Source of the DNA: Pseudomonas vlassakiae | GTDB taxonomy: Bacteria > Pseudomonadota > Gammaproteobacteria > Pseudomonadales > Pseudomonadaceae | Reading direction: 5' to 3' | Assembly (NCBI RefSeq): GCF_014269035.2 | Contig: NZ_JABWRP020000005.1 | Location: 239,032-303,031, forward strand | Length of the DNA: 64,000 nucleotides | Part shown: one piece after another, positions 25,648 to 33,265 of the stretch | Layout of the letters: every line of letters starts with the position of its first letter | Numbering within the stretch: the first letter of the stretch is position 1 | Notes under the pieces: generated by a model | The model's input: only the letters and a program-made list of their open reading frames with translations | Told to the model about the DNA's origin: nothing | The model's database searches: none | Made by a program: the position numbers and the translations under genes

Positions 25648-27117
25648 TTAGCGACGAACCGGCAGGCTCAACTCGGAAGTGGCGCCATCCGCCGTAGTGA
25701 CCGTCGCAGTGAAGCTCTTCAATTCACTGATGTTCTCCAGCACCTGGGCAAACCGCGCCTGCCCCTGTTCATCCGTGCTCACCAGCACATCCCCCAGATA
25801 TTGCTCCGCCTCGGTGCCATCCGCCTGGGCATTGCCAAACACCTCGATGCGCAACAGGCTCGACACCGGCCCCTGCACCTCGCCACGCAGTACATTGCCG
25901 TCCAGGGCGATCAGCCGTGGCGCCTGCTGGTTGCGGTTGGGCAGCGGCTGGCACGGCGTGGGTTCGCCCTTGGCATCGCAAATGATCGCCTGGTCCTTTT
26001 TCGGCAGGTCTGCACCGACCCCGCGCGATCCCACGTACAGCGCATGTGCCTGGGCCGGCACGCCAAAGACGATGGCGCCGGTACGCTGGTTCGGCACGCA
26101 GGAACCACCGGCTTCACAGCGGCGGATGTCCTGGCTGTTACCCCAGATGCGATTGCCGCTCAGGCGCGTGGTAGTGACGTCCGGTTCCGGTCGCAAGGCT
26201 ACGCCGATGCGGTTGCCGTGGATCAGGTTGCCGTCGAGGATGTTGCCTTCGCCAGTGACACTGACGCCAATCGAGTTACCGCTGAAGGTGTTCGCGCCCA
26301 GGTAGTTGCGCTTGCCCCAGTTGATCTGCAGGCCGTCGGAGTAGTTTTCGAAGCGGTTGCGCACCACGCTGTTGTCGTTGCCCAACAGGATCTCGATGCC
26401 CTGTGACGGCTCAGGGTTGGCCGGGGTCGAGCGAAACAGGTTGTCGGCCACCAGGTTGAACGCCGCGCCGCGGGTCAGCTCCAGGCCATCGCCGTTGTCG
26501 ATCAGCTGGTTGCGCAGCACTTTGTTGTTGACCGTGGTGCTGGCAGTCGGGTTGCCGGCACCGTCGTCGCCGGTGAGCATGATGCCGGCGCCGCCCTTGT
26601 TGGCGACGATGCGGTTGTCTTCGATGACGTTGCCGCTGGCGCGGTTGACCAGGATGCCAATGCAGAAGTTGCGCACCTCCAGGCCACTCAGGTGCACGCC
26701 CTGGGTGTCGCGCAGCACCAGCCCCGGGTGGGTGGTGGTGCGCACGTTGGTGCCGAACTGGCCGGGCAGGGCGCCTGGGCAGGTGCGCACGCCCTGGTCC
26801 TTGATGTAGCCCGAGCCGTCGATGGCGATGTACTGGCCGTCACGGGCCCAGGGCAAGCCGGTGATCTGCACTGGCCCCTTGATCTCCGGCAGCGCGCGGG
26901 TCGGGCGAATGACATACGGCGGCTTGCCGACGGCTGCGATCTCGATGCGGTAATGGCCGGGGTTCTGGTTGCTGGTCTCGATGGCCCAGCGCAGGGTGCC
27001 GGGTTGGCCATCGTCGGCGTAACGCTCGACTTTCAGGGTTTCGCTGGCCGGTGCGGCGGCCAGGGCAGGCAAGGGCAACAACGGCAGCATGGCCGCGAAC
27101 AGGGGCATCAAACGCAT
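25648..27117 (-). CDS. Secreted right-handed beta-helix repeat protein
   Basis: Predicted 489-residue exported protein. A signal peptide (1-21, ...LPALAAA) is followed by a parallel beta-helix: repeated turns with N-x-V/I-x-x-N-x-I/F pattern such as NVIEDNRIVANKGGAGI, NKVLRNQLIDNGDGLEL, NSVVRNRFENYSDGLQI and NYLGANTFSGNSIGVSV between residues 150 and 300. This resembles NosD/CASH-type and pectate-lyase-like polysaccharide-binding proteins. A C-terminal region with two disulfide-compatible Cys pairs and an Ig-like end follows. No catalytic Asp cluster can be assigned. ATG at 27117 is divergent from csbD. Confidence 0.75.
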   Translation of the reverse strand: MRLMPLFAAMLPLLPLPALAAAPASETLKVERYADDGQPGTLRWAIETSNQNPGHYRIEIAAVGKPPYVIRPTRALPEIKGPVQITGLPWARDGQYIAIDGSGYIKDQGVRTCPGALPGQFGTNVRTTTHPGLVLRDTQGVHLSGLEVRNFCIGILVNRASGNVIEDNRIVANKGGAGIMLTGDDGAGNPTASTTVNNKVLRNQLIDNGDGLELTRGAAFNLVADNLFRSTPANPEPSQGIEILLGNDNSVVRNRFENYSDGLQINWGKRNYLGANTFSGNSIGVSVTGEGNILDGNLIHGNRIGVALRPEPDVTTTRLSGNRIWGNSQDIRRCEAGGSCVPNQRTGAIVFGVPAQAHALYVGSRGVGADLPKKDQAIICDAKGEPTPCQPLPNRNQQAPRLIALDGNVLRGEVQGPVSSLLRIEVFGNAQADGTEAEQYLGDVLVSTDEQGQARFAQVLENISELKSFTATVTTADGATSELSLPVRR

Positions 27118-27247
27118 GGGGCAAATATCCGGAAACTGTTGTTCTTATACGCAGGTTGGCAGCGATTCTAGGCCAGCCTTCGGCCCGTGAGCAGTGCGCC
27201 AGGCCCTATTCGGTGCGATATTCGCCCGCAGATTCACCGCTTGGCTT

Positions 27248-27276
27248 GAACCTGGCAAATTGTTTGAAACTCTTGG
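27248..27276 (+). promoter_or_regulatory. Candidate AlgU/RpoE-type promoter for csbD
   Basis: GAACCT (27248-27253) and TCTTGG (27271-27276) are separated by 17 bases, close to the GAACTT-N16/17-TCTGA pattern of AlgU promoters in Pseudomonas. It lies 93 bp before the csbD-like start. CsbD-family genes are stress-induced, which fits. Only one mismatch in the -35 half supports it. Confidence 0.35.
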
Positions 27277-27340
27277 AGAAAGTGTCCGGTCCACCGACTG
27301 TCGACACGGTCCACGTGTCTCTATTCGCAGGAGTTTTGCC

Positions 27341-27520
27341 ATGAGCGGTACCAAAGACAAAGCCAAAGGCCTGGCCAACGAAGCGGTCGGTAACGTCAAG
27401 CAGGGCGTCGGCAAGGTGACCGACAACGACAAGCTGCGGGCCGAGGGCAAGGCCCAGGAACTCAAAGGCGAGGCACAGCAGATCAAGGGCAATGTGAAGG
27501 ATGCGGTGAAGAAGCCTTAA
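27341..27520 (+). CDS. CsbD-like stress protein
   Basis: Predicted 59-residue hydrophilic protein of the CsbD family. The sequence has the typical start [23 protein letters not shown] and repeats of [15 protein letters not shown] with Lys, Gly, Gln and Asp dominating; it should be largely helical or disordered. Homologues accumulate in stationary phase and osmotic stress, with no known enzyme activity. The start is the ATG at 27341 with CAGGAG eight bases upstream. A hairpin begins 11 bp after the stop. Confidence 0.92.
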   Translation: MSGTKDKAKGLANEAVGNVKQGVGKVTDNDKLRAEGKAQELKGEAQQIKGNVKDAVKKP

Positions 27521-27530
27521 GGGGAACGGA

Positions 27531-27563
27531 CCTGTTTCTGCCTCTTTGAGAGGCGGAAACAGG
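27531..27563 (+). terminator. Hairpin after csbD
   Basis: CCTGTTTCTGCCTCT and AGAGGCGGAAACAGG form a 15-bp stem with one mismatch around TTG. No U-tail follows. Confidence 0.65.
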
Positions 27564-27665
27564 TGTAGGCATTTTCTTCTGGCATGGCCGGGAGCAGTAC
27601 ATCACCGGCGCGGTCTATTAGACTTCACCGTTGTACTTACGAATCAAGCGGCGAAAGGAGACGCT

Positions 27666-28619
27666 ATGATTTTCCCCGACCTGCGCGGCCTGCCCGTGCA
27701 CCGCGTACTGGTACGCACCGTCAAGGAGTTCCTCGATGACGAGATGTCGACCTATGCGTCGGCAATGGCCTACCAGATGCTGTTTTCGCTGTTCCCGTTC
27801 CTGCTGTTCCTGATTGCCCTGATCGGTTTTCTGCACCTTCCGGATTTCTTCTCCTGGTTACGCCTGCAATCAGAGCTGGTGCTGCCGCCCCAGGCGCTGG
27901 AGCAGGTGAACCCGGTCATCGACCAGCTGCAGCAGTCCAAGGGTGGGCTGTTGTCGGTGGGTATCGTGATCGCGCTGTGGACTGCATCGGCCGGCGTGCG
28001 CCTGATGATGAGCGCCATGAATGCTGCCTATGACGTGCCTGAGGGCCGCCCGGTGTGGAAACGCATTCCCTTGTCGATCATCTATACCGTCGGTATTGCC
28101 GGCATGCTGCTGGCGGCAGCCGCGCTGATGGTGCTGGGGCCGCAGGTGATGGAGTGGATTGCCGCCCAGGTCGGCCTGCAGGAAGTGATCGTCACCGTAT
28201 GGACCGTGCTGCGCTGGCCCGCCATCATCATCCTGATGATGATCGCGGTGGCGTTGATCTATTACGTGATGCCGGACGTCAAACAGAAGTTTCGCTTCAT
28301 CACCCCCGGCTCGGTGCTGGCGGTAGTAGTATGGATCATCGCCTCCCTGGGCTTTGCCTACTACGTCAAGACCTTTGCCGACTACAACGCCATGTATGGC
28401 AGCATCGGTGCGATCATCGTGCTGCTGCTGTACTTCTACATCTCTGCCGCCGTGCTGTTGCTGGGCGCTGAAATGAACGCGGTGATCGAGCACATGTCCA
28501 GCGAAGGCAAGGACCCGGGCGAGAAGGATTTCGAGGGCGCCAAACCCCAGGAAACCATCACCGTGCTCGGCCATGAACACCCGGTCGAGCCCCAACCGAC
28601 CGAGCCGAACCCGCGATGA
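27666..28619 (+). CDS. YihY/BrkB family membrane protein
   Basis: Predicted 317-residue inner-membrane protein of the YihY (BrkB, formerly RNase BN) family, with six transmembrane helices between about residues 33 and 265. The conserved [18 protein letters not shown] segment (residues 23-40) and the [22 protein letters not shown] stretch identify it. The C-terminal 50 residues are acidic and Pro-rich. The ATG at 27666 has AAAGGAGA seven bases upstream. It overlaps def by 4 bp; the molecular role of the family is not settled. Confidence 0.88.
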   Translation: MIFPDLRGLPVHRVLVRTVKEFLDDEMSTYASAMAYQMLFSLFPFLLFLIALIGFLHLPDFFSWLRLQSELVLPPQALEQVNPVIDQLQQSKGGLLSVGIVIALWTASAGVRLMMSAMNAAYDVPEGRPVWKRIPLSIIYTVGIAGMLLAAAALMVLGPQVMEWIAAQVGLQEVIVTVWTVLRWPAIIILMMIAVALIYYVMPDVKQKFRFITPGSVLAVVVWIIASLGFAYYVKTFADYNAMYGSIGAIIVLLLYFYISAAVLLLGAEMNAVIEHMSSEGKDPGEKDFEGAKPQETITVLGHEHPVEPQPTEPNPR

Positions 28620-29152
28620 TCCGTGACATTCTCAAGATGGGCGACGAGCGCCTGCTGCGCATCGCGCCGCCGGTGCCTGAACGTCTGATCGGCAGCAGCG
28701 AATTGCAGCACTTGATCGACGACATGTTCGAAACCATGCACCACGTGGGTGGAGTAGGGCTGGCTGCACCGCAGATCGGCATCGACCTGCAGCTGGTGAT
28801 CTTTGGTTTCGAACGCAGCGAGCGTTATCCGGATGCCGAGCCGGTACCACAGACCATCCTGCTCAACCCGGTGATCACCCCGCTGACCACCGAGATCGAG
28901 GAGGGGTGGGAGGGCTGCCTCTCGGTGCCCGGCCTGCGCGGGGTGGTGCCGCGTTTCAAGCACATCAGCTACGAAGGCATCGACCCGCAGGGCAATCCGA
29001 TCAGCCGTTTTGCCGACGGGTTTCATGCGCGGGTGGTGCAGCACGAGTGTGATCACCTGATCGGCCGGCTGTACCCCTCGCGTATTCAGGATTTTTCCCG
29101 GTTCGGCTATACCGATGTGCTGTTCCCGGGGCTGGATGACCACGACGACTGA
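28616..29152 (+). CDS. def: Peptide deformylase
   Basis: Predicted 178-residue metalloenzyme removing the formyl group from nascent chains. The three deformylase motifs are intact: GVGLAAPQ (46-53), EGCLS (99-103, metal ligand C101) and HECDH (143-147, H143 and H147 ligands with E144 as base). It starts inside the end of the YihY-type gene (ATGA overlap). It is unlikely to be the main deformylase next to fmt, which is not in this window, so it is probably the second paralogue common in pseudomonads. Its last 46 bp overlap the convergent GNAT gene. Confidence 0.92.
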   Translation: MIRDILKMGDERLLRIAPPVPERLIGSSELQHLIDDMFETMHHVGGVGLAAPQIGIDLQLVIFGFERSERYPDAEPVPQTILLNPVITPLTTEIEEGWEGCLSVPGLRGVVPRFKHISYEGIDPQGNPISRFADGFHARVVQHECDHLIGRLYPSRIQDFSRFGYTDVLFPGLDDHDD

Positions 29153-29556
29153 GCGCGTACCATGGCCAGCAAGTCCTTGCTGCGTTGGTAGCGTTGCAGG
29201 CGCGAGGCCAGGGCTTCGGGCAGTTGCGCAGTGATGCTGAAGCCCAGGCGCTGGTAGTAAGCCGTGAGGTCGGGGTGGCAAAACAGCCAGGTCGGGCCGC
29301 TGTGCCCGGCCAGCGCCGCCTCGATCAGTTGCGCGGCCACCCCGCGCTTGCGGTGGTCTGGGGCGACGAACAAGCCGGTGAGCCAGTGGCCGTCAGCGAC
29401 GGCAGTGAGGCAGAGGCCGGCAATGATCCCATCACTGCGTGCCACCCATGATTCACCGTCATTGGCTGCGCGCATGCGCGAACCCTGGTGCTTGTAGAAA
29501 TGTTCGAGCAATCGACGCTCGGGGCCGAAAAGCCGGGTGCAATGCAGGGCAGTCAT
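29107..29556 (-). CDS. GNAT family N-acetyltransferase
   Basis: Predicted 149-residue acyl-CoA N-acyltransferase. Motif A is seen as [24 protein letters not shown] (residues 59-82; the R/Q-x-x-G-x-G/A loop is RKRGVA) and the closing beta-bulge as [10 protein letters not shown]. The substrate is unknown. Its C-terminal 15 codons overlap the 3' end of def on the other strand, and the last tail ([13 protein letters not shown]) is likely a read-through consequence of that overlap. No other start fits than the ATG at 29556. Confidence 0.82.
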   Translation of the reverse strand: MTALHCTRLFGPERRLLEHFYKHQGSRMRAANDGESWVARSDGIIAGLCLTAVADGHWLTGLFVAPDHRKRGVAAQLIEAALAGHSGPTWLFCHPDLTAYYQRLGFSITAQLPEALASRLQRYQRSKDLLAMVRAQSSWSSSPGNSTSV

Positions 29557-29829
29557 GGCGATACCTGGAGCGATGGGCTCTACCCAGGGGCCAGGGTCAT
29601 CGAGCTGTTGCGCTTTGTCGCAGATTGTTGCAAATCCCGCAAGGGTGAATGTCCGAGTTCAGGGTTCAACTATTCCTGGTCGAGAGTAGAATTTCAGCTA
29701 TTCCCACTCGCAGTAGACGAAGCGGGATCGGTACTTCGTGTCATCTTTGCAGTTGATGACAACTTCTCCGCGCCATTGACGGCATCAGAAGTCACTCGAT
29801 CAGCTGGATTGCTCTAAAGGCCAAACCCC

Positions 29830-30087
29830 ATGAAACCATTACTGATTCTTGCACTGGTCGGTATGTCCTCGTTCGCCCTCGCCGATGAGGCCAAGCCGGC
29901 CTCCAGCGAGCCCGTGGCCCAGCAGTACGACTATTCCATGAACCTTGACATCAAGCGGGTGATCAACCTGTCGACCATCCCCAATGTCTGCGAAGTGGTG
30001 CCTGCGACCATGACCTATGAAGACCATCAGGGCCAGGTACATACCATTCAGTACCGGGCGATGGGCGAAGGTTGCCAGCAAGGCTGA
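29830..30087 (+). CDS. DUF2790 family exported protein
   Basis: Predicted 85-residue periplasmic protein. Signal peptide 1-18 (ILALVGMSSFALA then DEA) is followed by an N-terminal linker and the DUF2790 core: YDYSMNLDIKRVI, then VCEVVPATMTYEDHQGQVHTIQYRAMGEGC with two cysteines that may form a disulfide. Pseudomonads encode many such small copper- or stress-linked proteins, but no function is proven here. AAAGG lies six to ten bases before the ATG. A hairpin follows the stop. Confidence 0.83.
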   Translation: MKPLLILALVGMSSFALADEAKPASSEPVAQQYDYSMNLDIKRVINLSTIPNVCEVVPATMTYEDHQGQVHTIQYRAMGEGCQQG

Positions 30088-30096
30088 TGCGCTGAT

Positions 30097-30128
30097 GGCC
30101 CTGTCGCCGCTCGGTCGGTGACAGGGCC
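30097..30128 (+). terminator. Hairpin after the DUF2790 gene
   Basis: GGCCCTGTC and GACAGGGCC form a 9-bp perfect stem, loop of 14 bases, starting 10 bp after the stop codon. Confidence 0.6.
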
Positions 30129-30198
30129 CTGCGCAATTTACCAAACCTGCCCAAGGCGATTAGGATCGGTGCCTTACCGACCGATAAGGATGATCGCC

Positions 30199-31164
30199 AT
30201 GTTCGACCTCGCCGCCCTGCGCGAAGCCGCCGATTTCGTTCACCAGCATGTCCAGCCCACGCCACAGCGCGTCTGGCCGCTGTTGGCCGAGCGAGTCGGC
30301 TGCAAGCTCTGGGTCAAGCACGAAAACCACGCCCCTACGGGTGCCTTCAAGGTGCGCGGCGGGTTGGTGTATGTGCGTTCGCTACTGGCCGCCGGCAAGC
30401 CTCCGCGGGGCCTGGTTACCGCCACCCGTGGCAACCACGGCCAGAGCATGGCGCTGGCTGCGAGCCAGGCGGGTGTGCCGCTGGTGATCGTGGTGCCTGA
30501 GGGCAACTCGAAAGAGAAGAACGCTGCCATGCGTGCATTGGGCGCCGAGTTGGTGGAACACGGTGTCGACTTCGACGTGGCCCGCGAAGAGGCAGCCCGC
30601 CTGGCGCAGGAGCTGGGTTATGACATGGTGCCGTCGTTCCACCCAGAGTTGGTACGCGGTGTGGCCACCTATGCCCTGGAGCTGTTCGAGGCGGTGAGCG
30701 AGCTGGATTGCGTGTACGTGCCGATCGGCATGGGCTCGGGCATCTGCGGGCTGATCCAGGCGCGCAACCTGCTGGGACTCAAGACCGAGATTGTCGGTGT
30801 GGTCTCCAGTGCCGCCGATGCCTATGCGCAGAGTTTCGAGCAAGGCCGCATCGTCACCACGGCCACGGCCGATACCTTTGCTGATGGCATGGCCTGCCGG
30901 GTACCTCACCCGGATGCTTTCGCCCTGGTCCGTGAACATGCCGCACGCATCGTGCGGGTTACCGACAGCGAAGTGGCAGCGGCCATGCGCATCTATCACG
31001 AAACCACCCACAACACCGCCGAAGGCGCTGGTGCCGCAGCGCTGGCCGCATTGCTGCAGGAGCGCCAGCGCCAGGGCGGCAAGCGTGTGGCCGTGGTGCT
31101 GAGCGGGGCCAACGTGGACCGCGAGCGTTATGCGCAGGTGTTGGCAGGTACGGAAAAATCCTGA
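30199..31164 (+). CDS. PLP-dependent threonine/serine dehydratase family protein
   Basis: Predicted 321-residue fold-type II PLP enzyme that deaminates threonine or serine to 2-oxo acids. The PLP lysine is K51 in PTGAFKVRGG, the asparagine loop is TRGNHGQSMA (about 83-92) and the phosphate loop is PIGMGSGICG near residues 178-187. There is no ACT regulatory domain, so it is a catabolic-type or broad-substrate enzyme. The ATG at 30199 is preferred over 30190 because AAGGA at 30186-30190 would overlap the latter. It is followed 47 bp later by hicA. Confidence 0.85.
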   Translation: MFDLAALREAADFVHQHVQPTPQRVWPLLAERVGCKLWVKHENHAPTGAFKVRGGLVYVRSLLAAGKPPRGLVTATRGNHGQSMALAASQAGVPLVIVVPEGNSKEKNAAMRALGAELVEHGVDFDVAREEAARLAQELGYDMVPSFHPELVRGVATYALELFEAVSELDCVYVPIGMGSGICGLIQARNLLGLKTEIVGVVSSAADAYAQSFEQGRIVTTATADTFADGMACRVPHPDAFALVREHAARIVRVTDSEVAAAMRIYHETTHNTAEGAGAAALAALLQERQRQGGKRVAVVLSGANVDRERYAQVLAGTEKS

Positions 31165-31183
31165 ATGGATATCGGGGAATAAG

Positions 31184-31204
31184 TGCTATCTTAATTTGAT
31201 AGCA
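31184..31204. promoter_or_regulatory. Palindromic operator upstream of hicA
   Basis: TGCTATC and GATAGCA form a perfect 7-bp inverted repeat with the 7-base centre TTAATTT, 7 bp before the hicA start. The AT-rich centre covers a probable -10 element. A HicB or HicAB complex bound here would repress its own operon, as HicB does in other species. Confidence 0.6.
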
Positions 31205-31211
31205 TTTTCCG

Positions 31212-31466
31212 ATGAACACTCGATACCGAAAAATCTACGACGCTATCTTCAGAACGCCCACCACGGCCTCTCTGGCGTTTTCCGAGGTCGAAGCACTGGT
31301 GCTTCACCTGGGTGGGCAGGTGCTTGAGCGGCAAGGCTCCAGGGTCAAGGTGGTGCTTGGCGGCCAGAGCTGGAGGTGCCATCGCCCCCATCCTGGCAAG
31401 GAAGCCAAACGGTATCAGATTGAAGAGGCCCGCGAATTTTTGCTGCGGGCAGGAGTAAGCCTATGA
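31212..31466 (+). CDS. hicA: HicA family toxin
   Basis: Predicted 84-residue dsRBD-like mRNA interferase of a type II toxin-antitoxin module. The fold is visible as helix (YRKIYDAIFRTP), the beta strand with G-S-R-V-K-V-V-L (42-49), and the CHRPHPGKEAKRYQIEEAREFLLRAGV tail. This is the longer HicA subfamily in which the usual G-S-H-H is replaced by G-S-R-V and a histidine lies in HRPHP. The start is ATG at 31212 with a poor ribosome site; the stop overlaps hicB by 4 bp. Confidence 0.85.
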   Translation: MNTRYRKIYDAIFRTPTTASLAFSEVEALVLHLGGQVLERQGSRVKVVLGGQSWRCHRPHPGKEAKRYQIEEAREFLLRAGVSL

Positions 31467-31795
31467 GTTGCATGCGCTACAAGGGCTATGCCGCCCGTAT
31501 CGAATACGATGAGCGTGATGATATTTTTGTTGGCCGTGTGCTGGGCATGCGCGACATCATCAGTTTTCACGCAAGCTCGGTGCCCGAGCTTCATGAAGCC
31601 TTCCGGGAGGCGTTGGAGGATTATCTGGCCGACTGCGCGGAGCAAGGCATTACCCCGGAAAAACCGGCTTCAGGCAAGGTCATGCTGCGCATTCGTCCAG
31701 AGGTGCATGCGGCAGCCAGTGTTGCAGCCCGCGCTGCCGGCAAAAGTCTCAATCAGTGGGCGGATGAGGTGTTCGAGCAGGCAGCTCTGGCTTGA
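31463..31795 (+). CDS. hicB: HicB family antitoxin
   Basis: Predicted 110-residue antitoxin of the HicB type with the partially degraded RNase-H-like N-terminal domain (YKGYAARIEYDERDDIFVGRVLGMRDIISF) and a C-terminal DNA-binding ribbon-helix-helix/HTH segment (VMLRIRPEVHAAASVAARAAGKSLNQWADEVFEQA). The gene order toxin-antitoxin with ATGA overlap is normal for HicAB. It probably represses the operon through the palindrome at 31184-31204. Confidence 0.88.
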   Translation: MSCMRYKGYAARIEYDERDDIFVGRVLGMRDIISFHASSVPELHEAFREALEDYLADCAEQGITPEKPASGKVMLRIRPEVHAAASVAARAAGKSLNQWADEVFEQAALA

Positions 31796-31853
31796 TCACT
31801 CACCCTGTTGGCTGTGGACACATGCCTGTCTCCAGCAAAATTATCCCGTGGCC

Positions 31854-31880
31854 GGTCGATTTCTCCGGCTACCGTTCGAC
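31854..31880 (+). promoter_or_regulatory. Candidate ECF42-type promoter
   Basis: GGTCGA (31854-31859), a 17-base spacer and CGAC (31877-31880) lie 65 bp before the first gene of the sigma-factor module. I recall TGTCGA and CG(A/T)C as the promoter elements of ECF42 sigma factors, so this is a plausible autoregulated promoter. GGTCGA/TCGACC is also an inverted repeat (31854-31859 and 31876-31881), so an operator is the alternative. Confidence 0.4.
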
Positions 31881-31944
31881 CATGAGCTGAAGGCGCAAGG
31901 CATCCTTGTGCCAGAACGCTCATGAACGATCGGAGGAACACCCG

Positions 31945-32370
31945 ATGAACACGGCAGCCGAAAATGAAATCCGTCAGCTTATCGACCGCTGGATGCAAGC
32001 CGTGCGTGACCGTGATATCCCCGCCATCACGGCGCCCTACGCCGACGACATCGTCGCTTTCGATGCCATCCAGTCCCTGCAGTTCAAGGGTAAGGCCGCC
32101 TACCAGGCGCATTGGGAAATGTGCATGGGCATGTGCCCCGGGCCAATGGTCTTCGAACTTGCCCAACTCACCGTGCACGCCGAGGGCGAGCTGGGCCTGG
32201 CTCACTGGTTGAACCGCTGCGGCCCCGGGGATGACGAGAGCCAGTGCGGCTTCATGCGTGCCACCGTCGGTTACCGCAAGGCCGCTGGCCAGTGGCAAGT
32301 GATTCACGAGCACTGGTCGGCTCCGTTCGACATGCAGACCCAGAAAGCACTGTTCGATCTCAAGCCTTGA
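31945..32370 (+). CDS. SnoaL-like/DUF4440 family protein of the ECF42 module
   Basis: Predicted 141-residue cone-shaped alpha+beta-barrel protein of the NTF2-like superfamily (SnoaL/ketosteroid isomerase type). The N-terminal helix IRQLIDRWMQAVRDRDIPAI and PYADDIVAFDAIQSLQFKG match. The conserved active-site aspartates are not clearly placed, so substrate and activity cannot be read. ATG at 31945 has GGAGGAA eight bases upstream. First gene of a four-gene run with 20-43 bp gaps, all in one direction, ending with an ECF sigma factor. Confidence 0.8.
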   Translation: MNTAAENEIRQLIDRWMQAVRDRDIPAITAPYADDIVAFDAIQSLQFKGKAAYQAHWEMCMGMCPGPMVFELAQLTVHAEGELGLAHWLNRCGPGDDESQCGFMRATVGYRKAAGQWQVIHEHWSAPFDMQTQKALFDLKP

Positions 32371-32413
32371 TCGGCTATCGCCAAATGCACGTTGCCAACG
32401 CCTGGAGACGACC

Positions 32414-32758
32414 ATGAAATACCTCTGCCTGGTCTATTGTGACGAAGGGCTGCTGCACAGCCTGCCCGACAGCCCGGAAGACGCCGAATGCATGGCTTAC
32501 GCCGAAGCCCTGCACCGCTCCGGTCGCATCATTGCGGCCGAGGCGCTGAAAACCGTGCAGACCGCAACCACCGTGCGTGTGCGTGCCGGGCAAATGAGCA
32601 TTACCGATGGCCCATTTGCCGAGACCAAAGAGCAGCTTGCCGGTTTCTATCTGGTCGATGCCCGTGACCTCAACGAGGCGCTGAACATCGCCAAGGGCAT
32701 CCCGGCGGCGCGAGTCGGCAGCGTGGAAGTGCGGCCAGTGCGTGAACTGCAACCCTGA
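32414..32758 (+). CDS. DGPF/YciI family protein of the ECF42 module
   Basis: Predicted 114-residue protein with the ferredoxin-like YciI fold. The DGPF motif is at residues 65-68 (SITDGPFAETKEQLAGFYL), and the start KYLCLVYCDEG is typical. DGPF proteins are encoded next to ECF42-type sigma factors and are thought to work with them, which matches the downstream sigma factor gene. No catalytic activity is established. It follows the SnoaL-like gene and precedes the SRPBCC gene by 21 bp. Confidence 0.88.
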   Translation: MKYLCLVYCDEGLLHSLPDSPEDAECMAYAEALHRSGRIIAAEALKTVQTATTVRVRAGQMSITDGPFAETKEQLAGFYLVDARDLNEALNIAKGIPAARVGSVEVRPVRELQP

Positions 32759-32779
32759 CAGCATCGGAGAACAACAGGA

Positions 32780-33265
32780 ATGACACTTGTCCAACCCGCG
32801 CCCGCGCAGCACGAACTCTCCATCAGTCGCTTGATCGATGCCCCGCCGGCCAAGGTATTCCGTGCCTGGACCGAGCCCGAATGGCTGATGCAGTGGTGGG
32901 GGCCCCACGGCATGACCACCCCGGAATGCGAGATGCAGCTGTGGGTCGGTGGCCTTTTCCGTACCCTCATGCGTGCCCCGGATGGCTCCGAGTACCCGAC
33001 CCAGGGCGTGTTCCTGGAAATTGCCGCCCCGCGCCGGCTGGTGTTCACCGATGCCTTCACGCCCGGTTGGGTGCCGTCGGACAAAGCCTTCATGACTGCG
33101 GTGATCAGCTTTGACGAAGAACACGGCAAGACCCGCTATACCGCACGTGCCTGGCACTGGAACGCGGCCGACAGCCGCGCCCATGAAGAAATGGGTTTCC
33201 ATCAGGGCTGGGGAGAGAGCCTGGACCGCCTGGTGGAGGTCGTGACCCAGCGGATGCCGGACTGA
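32780..33265 (+). CDS. SRPBCC/AHSA1 family protein of the ECF42 module
   Basis: Predicted 161-residue protein with the helix-grip (START-like) fold: ISRLIDAPPAKVFRAWTEPEWLMQWWGPHGM near the N-terminus and FHQGWGESLDRLVEVV at the end are family hallmarks. Such domains bind hydrophobic ligands. Its stop overlaps the sigma factor start region (33265), suggesting coupled translation. Its likely role is to sense or sequester a small molecule for the sigma module; that is inference. Confidence 0.85.
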   Translation: MTLVQPAPAQHELSISRLIDAPPAKVFRAWTEPEWLMQWWGPHGMTTPECEMQLWVGGLFRTLMRAPDGSEYPTQGVFLEIAAPRRLVFTDAFTPGWVPSDKAFMTAVISFDEEHGKTRYTARAWHWNAADSRAHEEMGFHQGWGESLDRLVEVVTQRMPD

